64,000 nt of DNA from Branchiostoma floridae (Eukaryota > Chordata > Leptocardii > Amphioxiformes > Branchiostomatidae): positions 17,760,828 through 17,824,827 of the forward strand of contig NC_049990.1 of assembly GCF_000003815.2 (NCBI RefSeq), written 5' to 3'. The notes under the pieces are model-generated. The model was given only the letters and a program-made list of their open reading frames with translations. It did no database searches and was not told where the DNA came from. This document shows, piece by piece, positions 1 to 12,900 of this stretch (position 1 is the first letter of the stretch; every line of letters starts with the position of its first letter). The position numbers were made by a program, and so were the translations under genes.

Positions 1-1206
1 GAGCAGATGTTATAGAATGGGTTATCCATACACCTATGTCAACATTGCAGCGTTGGCCAGATACCTTGATCCCTTGGAACCGATGACATAAAATGGATTA
101 CCGGAAACCAAACATTTACCTGGCCAGGCGCAGATAATCAATGTAACATGTAGCATGCTTGAAATCTTTCTAATTTCAACTTCGTTGATTGTTTTGATAT
201 TTCTCGGAGGGGTTAGGTGCATCTTACAAACGAGACGTTTAAATAATGCCGTAATTGCGCGCGCGTTCAGCTAAGGTTGTCGTTTGTTTAAAGTACAAAT
301 CTGAGGTGGAATTTTGCGGTCCCCCTGTAATTAGAATTTATAACATTGCAAATTACATAAATGATGCATATTTTAATGTTGCATATGATCTAAGCATTTC
401 CACACCGCCATGGACCATGTTACGAAGCGGCATCCTTCTTGTTGGCCATGATCACCTTGGCGTACAGCCATGTGTACCTTTGGTCCGCTCAGATAGTCGT
501 TATGGATGTAACAGTTCAACATAAAAGCTCATATGGTTATGGGGTTCACTCACACGCACAGACATAGATTGTAGGGACTAATTTGTTTTTCGTTCCTTTT
601 ATGTGCGTATCTATATCGATGTACTTAAGGTGTACAGAAAAAGCACATACCTCAATGTTGCAGTTGTTTCCAATATCTTGGTATTTGTTGTCATCGGCAA
701 ATTACAGACGGTTTCACATGTACATGGTGATAGATTACAACAGACCGCACTGTGTATGTATTTGATTCTACACAGGTAACAATATATTCACTTTAATAAA
801 ATAAACCATGTCATTAACAACATCATACTTCACAGCACATCAAGGACAACGTATCGCGACACTACGACACTCGCTATAGACAGCCCGCAACATGATCATG
901 ACTTACCGAGCATACAATTCCTTAATCATCTCTATCAAGATATCATATTCATGTATAACAAGAGTTCGGAGACCTCATACCTCCATGAAATATTCTGATT
1001 ATGCAAATGACTTGCATATCTGCATAATTTATGCTTGGTTATATACTCCTTTGCATAACTTACACAGGTCACAATGTTGACAATCCAATCATTTACTACA
1101 TTTGCTACATGGATTAGGACACATTTACATTAATTATGCAAATTAGGGACTTATTTGCATAATTGGTATCTGCTAATCTTCCACCTGTCACAAATTACAT
1201 ATGTTA

Positions 1207-2644
1207 GGGACCGTACGGCATTTAGCGAGGGGGGAGGGCCGGTCGCCAGGGGGGGGAGGGCCAAGCAAAAAAATATTTTGCCAGGGGGAGGGCCTAGCAA
1301 TTTTTTTTTTACTTGGGGGGAGGGCCAAGCAAAAAAAAATAGCTTGGTCTGCCAGCAAAATATGTCCCTTAAAATCCAAGAAACGGCGTTTCAGAGGGTC
1401 AAGATTTCAAAATTTTTCTGGACCTCTGCAAGGGATCGCCCGAGGTTGGCGCTCGGGATACAGTGAAAATGCGAAGGGAGGGGGCGGGCTTATGCATGAC
1501 NNNNNNNNNNNNNNNNNNNNNNNNNNNNNNNNNNNNNNNNNNNNNNNNNNNNNNNNNNNNNNNNNNNNNNNNNNNNNNNNNNNNNNNNNNNNNNNNNNNN
1601 TGTGTTTGGGGGGGATTTAATTTTGTATTTCTAAATTGAAATGCTATTAAAGTTAGCTTTGTTTGTCAGCAAAATATCTCCTCAAACTGAAGGAAATAGC
1701 TTTTAAGAGGGTCAAGATTTCAAAATTCTCCCGGACCTACCTTGCGATTCTTCGTGCCTTTCGCGCCGAACATGGTGTTCGGAACGTCGTTCTCAAAAAC
1801 TTGAAACCCTCGTATTTTTTTTTTCATAGAAATGTCATCTAACCAGCAAATTTTCCCATAAAAAAGCAATGCAGGAAATCGTGGCAAAGAAAGCGTGGCA
1901 TTTCTAAAAGATCTCCTGCAAGTCTGCGGTCCCACGCCCGCTGGCGGCTAGAGAGAGGCGACCGGTCTTACCCCGCCATGGGAAAATCAGCGTCACGCGT
2001 CGGCGCCCCCCTCCCCACTACAGTTTTGGAAGTCGAATCGTGCTGTCGTTTTGGTTTTCATTTTTTCCCCCGATTTACCAAAAGTTATTACCACCATAGA
2101 ACCAAGAAAAAGTCCAAAATATATGTAAATTGAAAATAGTTTCCGTCAAGCCGCTCAGGCCCGCTCCCGCGAGCTTGCAATACGTAAATTTAGGGAACGG
2201 GGCGCGCGCCGCTTCGTGGCGCAAATCTACTAGAAATCCAGGTACAAATGCTTTTTAGGTGTTGTTTTAATATCAAAACAATGAAATAGCTTCTATAAAG
2301 CAAATATTTATGCCTCTATGAAGCAGATATTTATCCCTCTATTTAGCAGATATTTTGAGCCATTCTGTTTTCCTTTTTTACTAGGGGTGAGAGATCTGCT
2401 TCTCGATGAAGAAAAAGTATGACGCAAAGCACATTTCCAAATGCGGGTCAGCGCAGTGTTTTATTGGCGTCTTGAATATTTTTTTCAAAGTTGATAGGAG
2501 GGGGGAGGGCCAAGCAAAAATATTTTGTCTTGGGGGGAGGGCCTAGCAAAAATAATTTTACCTGGGGGGAGGGCCATGCAAAATTTTTTTGACCCGACCC
2601 TCTGGCGACCGGCCCTCCCCCCTCACTAAACGCCGTACGGTCCC
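1207..2644. mobile_element. Harbinger-like non-autonomous DNA transposon with assembly gap
   Basis: The ends form long terminal inverted repeats: the left end starts GGGACCGTACGGCATTTAG and the right end is its complement with only a few differences over about 45 bp, continuing into the G-rich tract and the GGTCGCC motif. Both ends are flanked by TTA (1204-1206 and 2645-2647), the 3-bp TWA target duplication usual for PIF/Harbinger elements. Just inside each end a short unit with GGGGGGAGGGCC is repeated about three times, followed by AAGCAAAAA-type sequence. No transposase frame is visible. The interior contains a 100-N gap, so its true length is unknown. A related interior fragment lies at 28478-28710. 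Confidence 0.75.
1501..1600. other. Assembly gap (100 N)
   Basis: Exactly 100 N, a conventional placeholder for a gap of unknown size. It lies inside the Harbinger-like element, so repeat content probably caused the break. Confidence 0.98.
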
Positions 2645-2829
2645 TTACATGTATTTAAGTCCTATGATGAAAAATACTGGAAACATAGATTTTCCTCATT
2701 AAAGATGCAAATTAGTCCAAATTTGCATAATTTGCACTTCATTATGTACATCTCTGCCAAACATACCTATATGCTAAATATCATAGTAATCCATCGTTCC
2801 TATGTTCCGTTATGCTCCTTGGAAGATTT

Positions 2830-3175
2830 AGACAAAATTGCTCCTGCAGTTCCAGAGCAAGCTGCTAGGGGGCCCAAACCTATATACCATTTTCCTTGCG
2901 TCACAAGCTATCTGCCACCAAGAAAACAAGACCATAGCATGTTCAGGTCAAAAGATACAAAGAAATCGAAGTTCTGCTACAGTACCAAGGTCACACACAA
3001 GGGGGCCCAAAATCGACCTTTGTCTTCCAAACACCTACCCACATACCAAATATCATTACAATCCATTCAGGGGCTCTAAAGTTATGCTGGCCACAAATAT
3101 GCGGACACACACACAGACATACACAAACACAGACACACCAAAAACTATACCTCCATTTTTCGTGGAGGTAACAAA
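2830..3175 (+). repeat. Dispersed repeat family copy
   Basis: This segment runs through a GGGGGCCCAAA motif, a GAAGTTCTGCTACAGTACCA motif and a CA-rich tail, ending in a small hairpin (ACCTCCATTTTTCGTGGAGGT). Related sequence occurs in the opposite direction at about 39549-39780 and in part at about 57350-57415. The ORFs across it are not recognisable proteins. A LINE 3' end or SINE is possible; the class was not determined. Confidence 0.55.
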
Positions 3176-3436
3176 GACAAACGATAGTACCGTCGCCATG
3201 GCAATGCTTTTTAATTGCCACACTTTTTGCTTTTGATATTTCCATGAAATATTATTGATAAACATTGATGTACAAGGCAGGGAGTGCATTTTTCTGGGGC
3301 ATTCCTTTGTACTGGTAGCTCTCAGTGGAAAGGTTTGTAAGTGAATTTAGTGTAGTTAAGAAATACAGGCCATAACTTAAGACACAATCAGACTGGCAGA
3401 AGGATGCCCTCTCCTTGGTGCTGAAACAGTTGTGAC

Positions 3437-3869
3437 TGGGCGTGGGTACCGGTACAAAACCGGTTTTCTTATTGGACCGGTCCAGAAAAAACGGACCTGG
3501 AAAAATTTGATGGACTGGATGTTGGACCGATTGGAAAATGAACAGATTACATGTATATGGTCAGACATTCACACCTTTCGGGGCTTACCGGTCGAGGAAA
3601 ATAACAAGAGGGAAGTAGAGTAGAGTCTACTGTCATTTCTACCAAGGTTTACAGTCGATCGCATGGAAGCAGTTAGCCTTGTAGGGTTTTAAAACGCCAG
3701 TGGGAGTCAAATACTCCACAAAACAGATCAATTTCTTTGTAGCGGAAAGGACCATTGTTTTGAGTATCATCTATTCACAATTTTTCACATACCAAATAAG
3801 GTCCAGGTTCGATCCTCTGGACATGAACCGTACCTGGACCTGAATTTTCTGTACCGGTACCCACCCCTA
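3437..3869. mobile_element. hAT-like non-autonomous transposon with 8-bp TSD
   Basis: The element is flanked by the perfect 8-bp duplication GTTGTGAC (3429-3436 and 3870-3877). Its ends are inverted: left TGGGCGTGGGTACCGGTAC, right complement TAGGGGTGGGTACCGGTAC. An 8-bp duplication with such ends is typical of the hAT superfamily. The 433-bp interior is rich in GGACCGGTCC-like palindromes and has no transposase. It ends 89 bp before the first visible permease exon. Confidence 0.8.
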
Positions 3870-3958
3870 GTTGTGACAGTGAATAGAAATGAAGGTCTAT
3901 ACTTAACTCAAACAAAAGTCCTCAGCTAACCTCCAAACTCACTTTTTTATTGTTTCAG

Positions 3959-6900
3959 ACATTTCTATGTGATCCCAGGGTTCGTGTGGATCCTGACATT
4001 TGCCATCGTGTTCACCCAAACCCTGATGCAGCCCGTCATCTCTCTCTTCACACTGGTCAAGGGCAGTCTGCTCATTGCCACAGTAAGTATGGGGAGTGGG
4101 GCAGACTTCTATGTTATGGACATTGACATATTTATCTAATTTTCAAACTTTTTTTAAGATACATAGCAGCAGATTTTTCACAAGAAAAGTTGTTGACAAT
4201 AGATGAATGATAGGTTTTGCCCAGTGTCCATCATCTGTCAATAATGAAGCAATTGTATTGCTAGTGACAGCAAAAAATAAGACCATTCTGTTATATTGAC
4301 AAACATAATTGATAGAAATGTTGAAAAAGCATTAAAATCAGATCGAATCATACCAAGAGGTGAGCATAGACTTACAAAACGATACGTAATGTTTGGCAAA
4401 AAAAACGTTCAGTACAACTGTTCTGGAAACTACATGGTTTGTACTAAAGTAACTACCTTCTTTAGATACAGCAAGCAAAAGTAGAAGCTGTTGACTAAGA
4501 TTGTACCTGTGTGGTCCATCATAGGTTTGCCTTCTACCTGCAGGTGGTGGTGACTTTCTTTGTTGGAGCTGAGGTGTCCCTGGCCATCAAGGATGACTTC
4601 AACTACATCGGAGCACCCTTCCTCATGGGGACAGTCGCACTTGGTACGTTCAACATAAAACATACATTTTTTTTCAATAGAATTACTCAAACTAAAGCTA
4701 GAAGTGCATAGCTCTCAAGGATACAGTAAATCACGTAGCTTCATTGTGGAATAAATTTGCACTGGTTTGTTCAAGATGTGTGTGAAAATTAGCTTGCATA
4801 TCATCCTCTGTACTGACTGCTGGCTCGATCTTTTCACTGGCTGACCACTGAAAGATTGAGAATGTGGTCACTATGGAGGATGGTACCCAGCTTTATGAAA
4901 ATTCAAATGACGTTATGCTGGCGGCCCTGTGTATGAGGAAGCATTAGTCTCTAATCTCAAGTGTCAAACCACTGCGCCAGAAAGAACCAAACACACTTAT
5001 TGAGAAGAGACGGGTAACCCAATGTATTTGGCCAAAAACATGAGCCATACTAAATCTGCATTGCACTACCACTAGTTACTTGAAAAAGCATCGTGCTTTG
5101 TCCTACCTGTAGTTAAAGATGACTGCTTTACCTTTACCTTTGAAACTTCTCATGATTAAGATTGATAATTGATTGCAATGATGATTGATAATGGTGATAT
5201 CTCCAATGATCTGGCTACAGGAGGAGTGGTGAATGTAATGCCGATGCTGTACCACAAGATATCACCAGTTACCACTCAGGTTAGTTCAGGAGATAGGTAA
5301 AACTAATGAAGGATATCAGGCAACTTCTCTGTTTCTTATGTACGATTCTAGCTAAAAGACCTTTCTGCTCCAGATGGTGCCTAAGGCACTCCCTATCTCT
5401 GTTTTGGTAGCCCAGGGCCACACAAGTTTTATGCAATCCCTATAGCTGGGGGCTAGTCAACTGAAAATGGTGTGTTCATGTGTTCAACTGTCATACTTTT
5501 TCCCGATTGCTGAGTGCTACATAGAGAAAGCAGCATGTACTGTTTTTGAAGTCTTTGTAAGGATCGATCTTGACCTACCGAAGGCAAGGTGAACACTCTA
5601 CCCAGTTGGCCATTGCAATGGTATATATGATGGTAAAGGAAGCAATTGCATTGTGGTGTCAACTATTGTAATGTGCCCTTGGAAAGGTGTGCTGTTTATC
5701 ATTAGTCAGAAAATTTTTGTCTTAAGCTGAACCTTTCCTTCTGCCAGGTGAAGCACTTTCGAGGAGCAGTGGTAGCCGGGATCTCTACCTGTACTGTTCT
5801 GAATGTTCTGTGGTGGGTTCTTTTTCTCCAGTAGAACTGAAATTACAGTATTTTAAGATTTGATCAAAAGTAACAATGAAAAACAGTTATTTCTTATGTT
5901 CAGCAAAATGTAGTGGTGATTCCGACAAGATCTAACATGAACTTGAGCTCTCTCCTTAGTGCTGAAATATGAGTGACTGCATAATCATCAAATGTGGGTA
6001 GTTAGCAAGTGAAAAAATTGAGATACCATTTACTATGGAGAATGTCTAAGTATTCTTCTTGTAGATAAAGAATAAGTCTTGTGATATCTGTGTCTACAAG
6101 CTCTCAGAAACACACCTACATATACGTCAGGCTTTCTTCTAAAAGTATTTAAAAGATGTAGGTGCGTCAAACAACGTCCTTGATAGAAGGAACTGCATGT
6201 ATTTTTCGATCATCCTTTTCTCGCTAGTTTTAGGAGCGTTCCTCTTTGATATGTCTATTTGTATTCAAATGCTGGACATTTCTTGCAATCTACATACAGA
6301 AGATCTTTCCTCCCTTCAAGGTGCTGGGCAGTTCTACACATTGTCCCCCAGTTGCCATGCAGCCCAATGTCCATTGTAGAGAACACTACATCCTCTCCAA
6401 CAATTACTCCAATCAGTGTTGTGACCACTGTATCAACCAGTGCTCCGGTCAGTCCAGCATGTGCACATAACCTCTCACTAGAAAGGTGAGGAGAATCTAC
6501 ATGGCAAGGCTCTAGCCAGCGTCTGTTTTTCCGTCAATTGACGGAAATTTGCTGCGTGTGACAAAAAATTTTGAAACCAATCCGTCAACCTTGACGGACA
6601 AAAATCCTTGGTGGAAGCTACAGGCGGCTTGGGGACGCCGTCCACGGCTGTAAAAGCCACACACTGTTTGTTTTGCTATTGTTTCAGTTCTTTCTAACTT
6701 CTGGAAGAGTGTTTTCGCGATTTTCGCGACAATGGGAATTGGCTGACGGAAAACAATTTCGAGCTGGCTAGAGCCCTGCTACATGGTTTTTATTATTTCT
6801 TAGATAATTGTTACTATGGGCTCAGTCACATTCAATGAACACTTGCAGCAAACTTAGGGCATTCTTGAGACAGTTCTGCATCTGCCCTTCAGAATTCAGC

Positions 6901-9900
6901 TGTGTTGTCAAGGAAAATGGTATTCTTTGATTCTCAAGCTTGTTGTGGTTAGTTTTGACTCAATCTGATTGAAAATTCTGTGGCAACAAAATTGTAGATG
7001 GCCCATGGGACTAGGACGAATGTAGTTGTGTTGTATAGTTTATTTGGGTAAGAATGAACAGAATGTCATATCCCATGCTAACCCAGGTACACTATAAACT
7101 ATTGTTTCTTTGTCTCCACAGATCAGCAGAAAATGGAGAAATTGCAACCCTTCCTCTTACAGAAGTGAGTACTTTTAGATAAGAAGAATTTTCACTTATT
7201 TGTTAGCAATGTTACAAACAAAACATTTCTGTGCACTACTTTATTTGAATGTCCATATTGCAAATTCTTGTCAGTTTTGAAAGAGACCTACAAGCTTTTT
7301 ACACTTATCATATAATAGAATTATGTCATACCTGGGCCATTATAATGTTTCATACAGATGTTCTGGACTAGTTGATAACTTGGATTATCACATGGAGTTC
7401 TACTGTAGAATATTTTAACACCTTAAGTGTGCCACTGTCGATAATCAAATACTGATAATTTAGACGTTGGAATTGATGTCATTATAATTTTCGTTTGAAG
7501 ACACCAAATTTTCTCAACTTCTTGTGCATTTTTCATTAAAACGTGTGCGCAATCTTGAGTGGGTATGACATACCGGTAGATGAAATAAAACACAGTGTAT
7601 TCCGCATCACCCTTGGTCCCAGCGCTCTCGTGGGTCGCTGTCTGGTGATCCTACCTGTCGAACTGGTACCTTGAATGATATGGAATACACCGTGTTGTAT
7701 TCTATACGTACTGTAATGGATTGCTTTAATGAGATTGTGAAAATGAAATGTATGTGTTGCCCCCAGATAATCCAGACCATGCACCCTGAGTTCTCCTGGG
7801 TGGCCATCCTGGTGCAGTTGTTCATCATGATCAGTATTACTGTCTCCTACCTCACCCTGGGGTCAGCCATGCACCATACAGGTCAGGGGCTAAAGGTCAA
7901 ATGTCAAAGATAACATGCTAATGCATACTCATGCAGCTTTGTAATAAGACAATTTTTGACATGACATTTCCACTGTTCATGCTTTTATGTCTCTCCATCT
8001 AGTAAGACTTTTACAAGACAGAACTGAGGGATCATGGTATTAATAGCAAAACCTCTGAGTCATTGCTAATTACTGATAAGTTAACATTAGTTGAGGGCAA
8101 ATGAAGAGTTATATGTGCAGTTGCAGTTCAACAGTTACATGATGTACTTAATTTTGTATCAAATTGAGAAAAATTGTGTTGGACTCTATTTATGGGAATG
8201 GTGCTCAGCGAAGTCTGATATGCGGCGAGGATAAGTGAGAATGAAAGTGAGAGCTTCCACTATGCTGATATGATAGCAAGGTGGCCCGTTAAACACCTCT
8301 CCATGCATCCATGCACCAGTGTTTGGCTACACTACTATGTCCCTGTGTTGCAGCAACTAAAACTGTCCCCAAATTTTCCATAAACAGCTTTACATTTTAT
8401 AACTCTTTCCTTTCCCCTTCAGTTGTTGGCTGGGTGGAAGGTTCATGGAATGAGCCTGGTATCTGCAGATATGCACCCATCTTTGAGGGCATCTCCAAAT
8501 GCTGCACTCCCAAATGGTAAGGAGATGTGTATAAAGCTTATATTCAATGTAGATCTATTCATAGGTTATGCAACTATGTGTGATAAACATTAGGGTCATT
8601 TCACTTACCAACAACCTAAGATGATGATGATGATAAACCTAAGGGGGCTATCATACTTGACCATATATCAAGTCTGTGTGACTTCTGTATTAAAATTGTT
8701 TGGGCTTTGCCTAAGTGCATGGAGAAGAAGTTGTTTTGACCCATCATTGGTTATTGAAAAAGAAGACTTTTTCGGCAGCAAACTTTATCTAAGACAAAAA
8801 AATGTGATACGGAACTCATATGCACAGCCACTGCACAAAAAGGCAGATTTCCACAAGTTCCCAACATTGTGCACGATGGTGAAACCTGGCGTGTTCTCAC
8901 CGTGGGCACGGGTTTCCACGGGCTGCCTGTTCCCGCGTGCCCCTACAATGAAAACCTGTGCGCACAAAAGGGCACGCCAAGAGTCCGCGCGTCCCACTGT
9001 TGCACACTTCCCGTGTTGAACAATTTTCGTTAACAATTGAGGCCTTAGAAGTGTCTGATAATTCAGTTATGTGAATTGTCAAGTAAAAATACCCAGAACC
9101 CTTGCCACATTTCGGTCTGTACTTGTGGGGAAATCAATAATGAAACCCACGCCAACAGTACGCGAAATAAGATTTGCAACAGAATCGTGCCGTATACACG
9201 AAACTCAACAAACTACTTTACCTCTATATACAGATCGCTTGTAAGTTTAATGTCACTACTGAAGCAACATATTCAATTTCAACGGAGTGTGCCCGATTTC
9301 TGTAACTAATCATATGAATTGTTTTCTATGCAATACATGAGTTGATTGTCATCTAGGCTTTAATCTGAAGTGCGGCGCCTATCAACGCATAGATTCTATT
9401 AGATTGAAAGTGATGTTCTTTGGTCGGTCGGCTTTGTTTATACAGTATATCAACGCCGCATTCCGACACCATGTTGGATCTGCATTATACTCACTCCTTG
9501 TTTGTCAAAAAAATCGACTCAAACTTTTTAAAAGATTATTAGGTTATGGAGAACTAGTTCAATATTTGTATAGTTCACTTTCAAAGTTTAATTTTGGTTT
9601 GTATCGGTATTATGGAGATTGTCTGCCTGGCTTGGTTTTGGGTTGAATATTTAGGGGCGGAAGTTTGAATACTAATGAACTCAGCAAATGCCTGTTACAA
9701 GTGGGTAATACATGTACCGACGAGCAATGTGAAAAGAAAGAAGGTTAGCTACAGGACTTCCACCAACACCCCTCCCCCAATACACATTTCATTGTTTTGT
9801 TTTGTTTTGAAAACATTTCCCGACGCGCGTGTCTGATAGCCTCCTTCGCAGGCTACGAGGAGGGTTGGATTTTATTTTATGGGGGGGGGGGGGGTTCTAA

Positions 9901-12900
9901 GGTTTTCTAAAGCCGGGAAAGTAATTTTGCCATGGAAGGGAGTTTAGCAGAGGGCTACGTACACAGGGTTTTAGTTGGTCGATAATCTTAGGTACCTTTT
10001 TTGTTTTGGTTGGTAGGCTTTCTGCAGACACAAATGATTTATCTAAAGCCCAAGGTGTTTTAAAAGAATATTAGAACTTATGCAATTGTGTATTTGATAA
10101 AAACAATGATACACAGGAAAAGCTGAAGCTTCCTTTAGTGAACTAAGAATACTTGTAGAATGCAGGGCGTTATGTACAAACTCATTGCTGTGACATACAC
10201 ACAAATAATATATACAATGAGTTATTGTGTCTGTTTGTATTCAAATACCCATCCGAAGTAGCCAATCGTATTTCACGCATGAGGCGGGTGTTTGAAAATG
10301 TGGACCAATCAACAAACGTGTCCAAATTTTCAAACCTGTGACGGTTTTCATTTCAAATCTTCTCATTCAGAGTGCTTTCGCGCAGTCCGACCGGCCGATA
10401 GCTAAGTATTTGATCGCACCAATCCGCACGACAAACAGCGCAGGTAAACTCATTGAGAGACCGGACATTATCTTGCCATCGAATTGAATTCCACTGGGAC
10501 CAAGTTCTACTTTTAGAGCAACAACTGTCCTCCTGACTATTACCCAGTCTACCGAGGGTCGGGCGGGCTCTCCGTAGGTGGGGTGTGGTGATCCCCGCCG
10601 CACGGATCGCCAGACGCGCCCCTGACTGTTAGCTCTACGTGGTACACAAGTTTCTGTCCGGTCGGCTTGGGTGATTTGGAGTTCCTTTGGCTCCGTGGAG
10701 GCCCTACATGTTTCACGATGGATTGGATACCACTGTTACGAACTTGAACGTCCACGCTTGGAATTCTGCAGCGACTTTGTGATTTTATATGCTCCTGATC
10801 ATGACTAGCAACTGTTTGTCTAAACAAGGAGGTTAAAAAAACTCCTTGGTTTAAAGGACACTTGGAGATTATAATGTACAGAGCAGGAATGCGGAATTCA
10901 AGACACCTACAGGAATTTTTCTGTCATCAAACTTGGAGCAAGGACGTTGATGTAACGTCCTTGCTTGGAGCGACTGCACAGTGGAGCAAGGACAACCTTT
11001 AAAACGTCTTTGAGTGGAGCGACTACGGATTAGCCTCTACCAGGCTTCGTGGTTTGATGGTCTAATTGTCGAAATTGGACAAATAGAGTCACCGTACGCT
11101 AGGGGAGTCAGCCGGCCGAGAAGGTCCATTTTTCGTGTGGTTTGGAGAATGTCCCTAATCGGCCGGCTGACTCCCCTAGCGTAGTATTTACTCTATTTGA
11201 CCAATTTCTACAATTAGACCACCAAACCACGAAGCCTGGTAGTGTGGTTTGAAAAATGGACCTTCTCGGCTGGCTGACTCCCCTAGCGTACGGTGACTCT
11301 ATTTGTCCAATTTCGACAATTAGACCATCAAACCACGAAGCCTGGTAGAGGCTAACTACGGATAACCACACCAAAACAACAGGATGGTGGACCGATGAAC
11401 CTCTGGAAGCCAAAGGAGCGACAGCACTAAGTACATATGAAGGAACGCGTCAGGAGCGGTCGACTCTCAAAAATAAAGAAATAAAACGAAAAACAACGAA
11501 AGATAATTCACAATTCAGAAAGAATAAAAGAAAACACATTATATAGAGGGGAAGGGAAAAGCCGGGAGGGTAAATTTTTGGGCTGGGAAAGCCCGGGGCA
11601 GTGCAAATGGCGCTGCTTTTAATGACAAAGGGTGTAATTACGGCGCGGCCGAGGCCCGGGGAGATAATTAGCCAATAATTAGCTGCTAAGTTATGCACGA
11701 GTCATTCGCACACAAAAGCATACGTCGATAGTTTCCACGCGTACGCACAAGTTTACTAAGATTGCACGGCTAGTGCACACAGGTTTCCACAGGAAGGGCA
11801 CGTTATGCACACGCGAGTGGTCCGTTTCCACGGGTTTGCACGGGTGCCCCATGTAGGGGCACGCCACGTTCGCCCAGTGGGCACCCGTTGAAACCCGTGG
11901 AAACTCTGAATTTACTTGCATGTGTACACGGGTTTGCAAAGCGGAAATCTGCCTTTTCGCGCAGTGAGCCCCAGACTGTTTTTATGGTTTAAAAGAAAGC
12001 ATGGTATTAGTTTACACCATTGATTTAAAGAAATGAATATTATCAAGATATACACGAGAGACTTACTATTTCTCTGACATATTCTGTTAGAGGATATGCA
12101 GTAATATGTTGTTTCTTTACAGTATCTGCCAGTCACTGATCTCCATCTTCATATTTGCCATTGTCTTCACTGTGGCAATGTTAGACCCACAGGTAGGAAT
12201 TTTCACAGTCTTTGTCTAAAGCTTGCCAAGGGCAATGAAATTTGTTTGTTTGTATGAGCCTTTGTTTATTTGTGAGAATCTCAATTGTACCCCAAAAGTA
12301 AAAAAAAAATGTCTCTGTAACAACTTATAAAGCTTGCTAGGATACCTTTGAGCCTGTTGCTCATCTTGAGTAGAATTTCCCTAGCCTTCCAACTGTTTGT
12401 CCAATTGCAGTTACTGGTACATCCTAATGATACACAATGATTGGTTTCCCTACAGGGTTTTGTTCAGATCCTGGACAGAGGCACGTCACTCTTCATCAAT
12501 CTGGAGTGTGGGATCTTCATCTTTCTCATGGTGCGCAACGCCAGATCAGGGAACTTCAGGTAAGGGTGTCATTACAGTGTCAACATACTTGTAAGTTTAG
12601 GGGAAAATTGGGACTGTATTTGTACTGATAATAATTACATCTAATACATACTCAATTTTGGGGCAATGCACAGTTGGACACTGTTTCAAAGTTCATAATT
12701 CCACCAGGGTAGATAAATCTGCCACTCTTAAAAGATGCGTCTTAAGAGATCTCCAGTATAATGCACTCATGCATATCAAAACTGTGTGTGGTGCTGCTCA
12801 CTCAAATGCACTGTTTTTCAAAGCAAAAATTTTGAAAACATATTCCCATTCATTGAAGCCTAAAGTTGACCTTTTCTGCTTGTGTGTTCCAGCACCCTGG

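Larger units (their letters stand above)
1..3958. other. Non-coding region upstream of the first visible permease exon
   Basis: No exon with convincing coding character was found here on either strand. It holds AT-rich DNA, a Harbinger-like element (1207-2644), a dispersed repeat ending in a CA-rich stretch (about 2830-3175) and an hAT-like element (3437-3869). Because the first visible permease exon at 3959 begins inside a codon, this stretch is most likely intron of that gene. Short open frames here are not supported by splice sites or recognisable protein sequence. Confidence 0.6.

Noticed and set aside
1201-1620. ORFs of 103 and 139 codons near the first gap
   Set aside because: They run through the G-rich transposon ends, and the longer one runs through the N gap.
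10367-10827. Two - strand ORFs of 78 and 92 codons as transposase
   Set aside because: No DDE or zinc-finger motif could be seen; kept only as part of the CACTA-like element.
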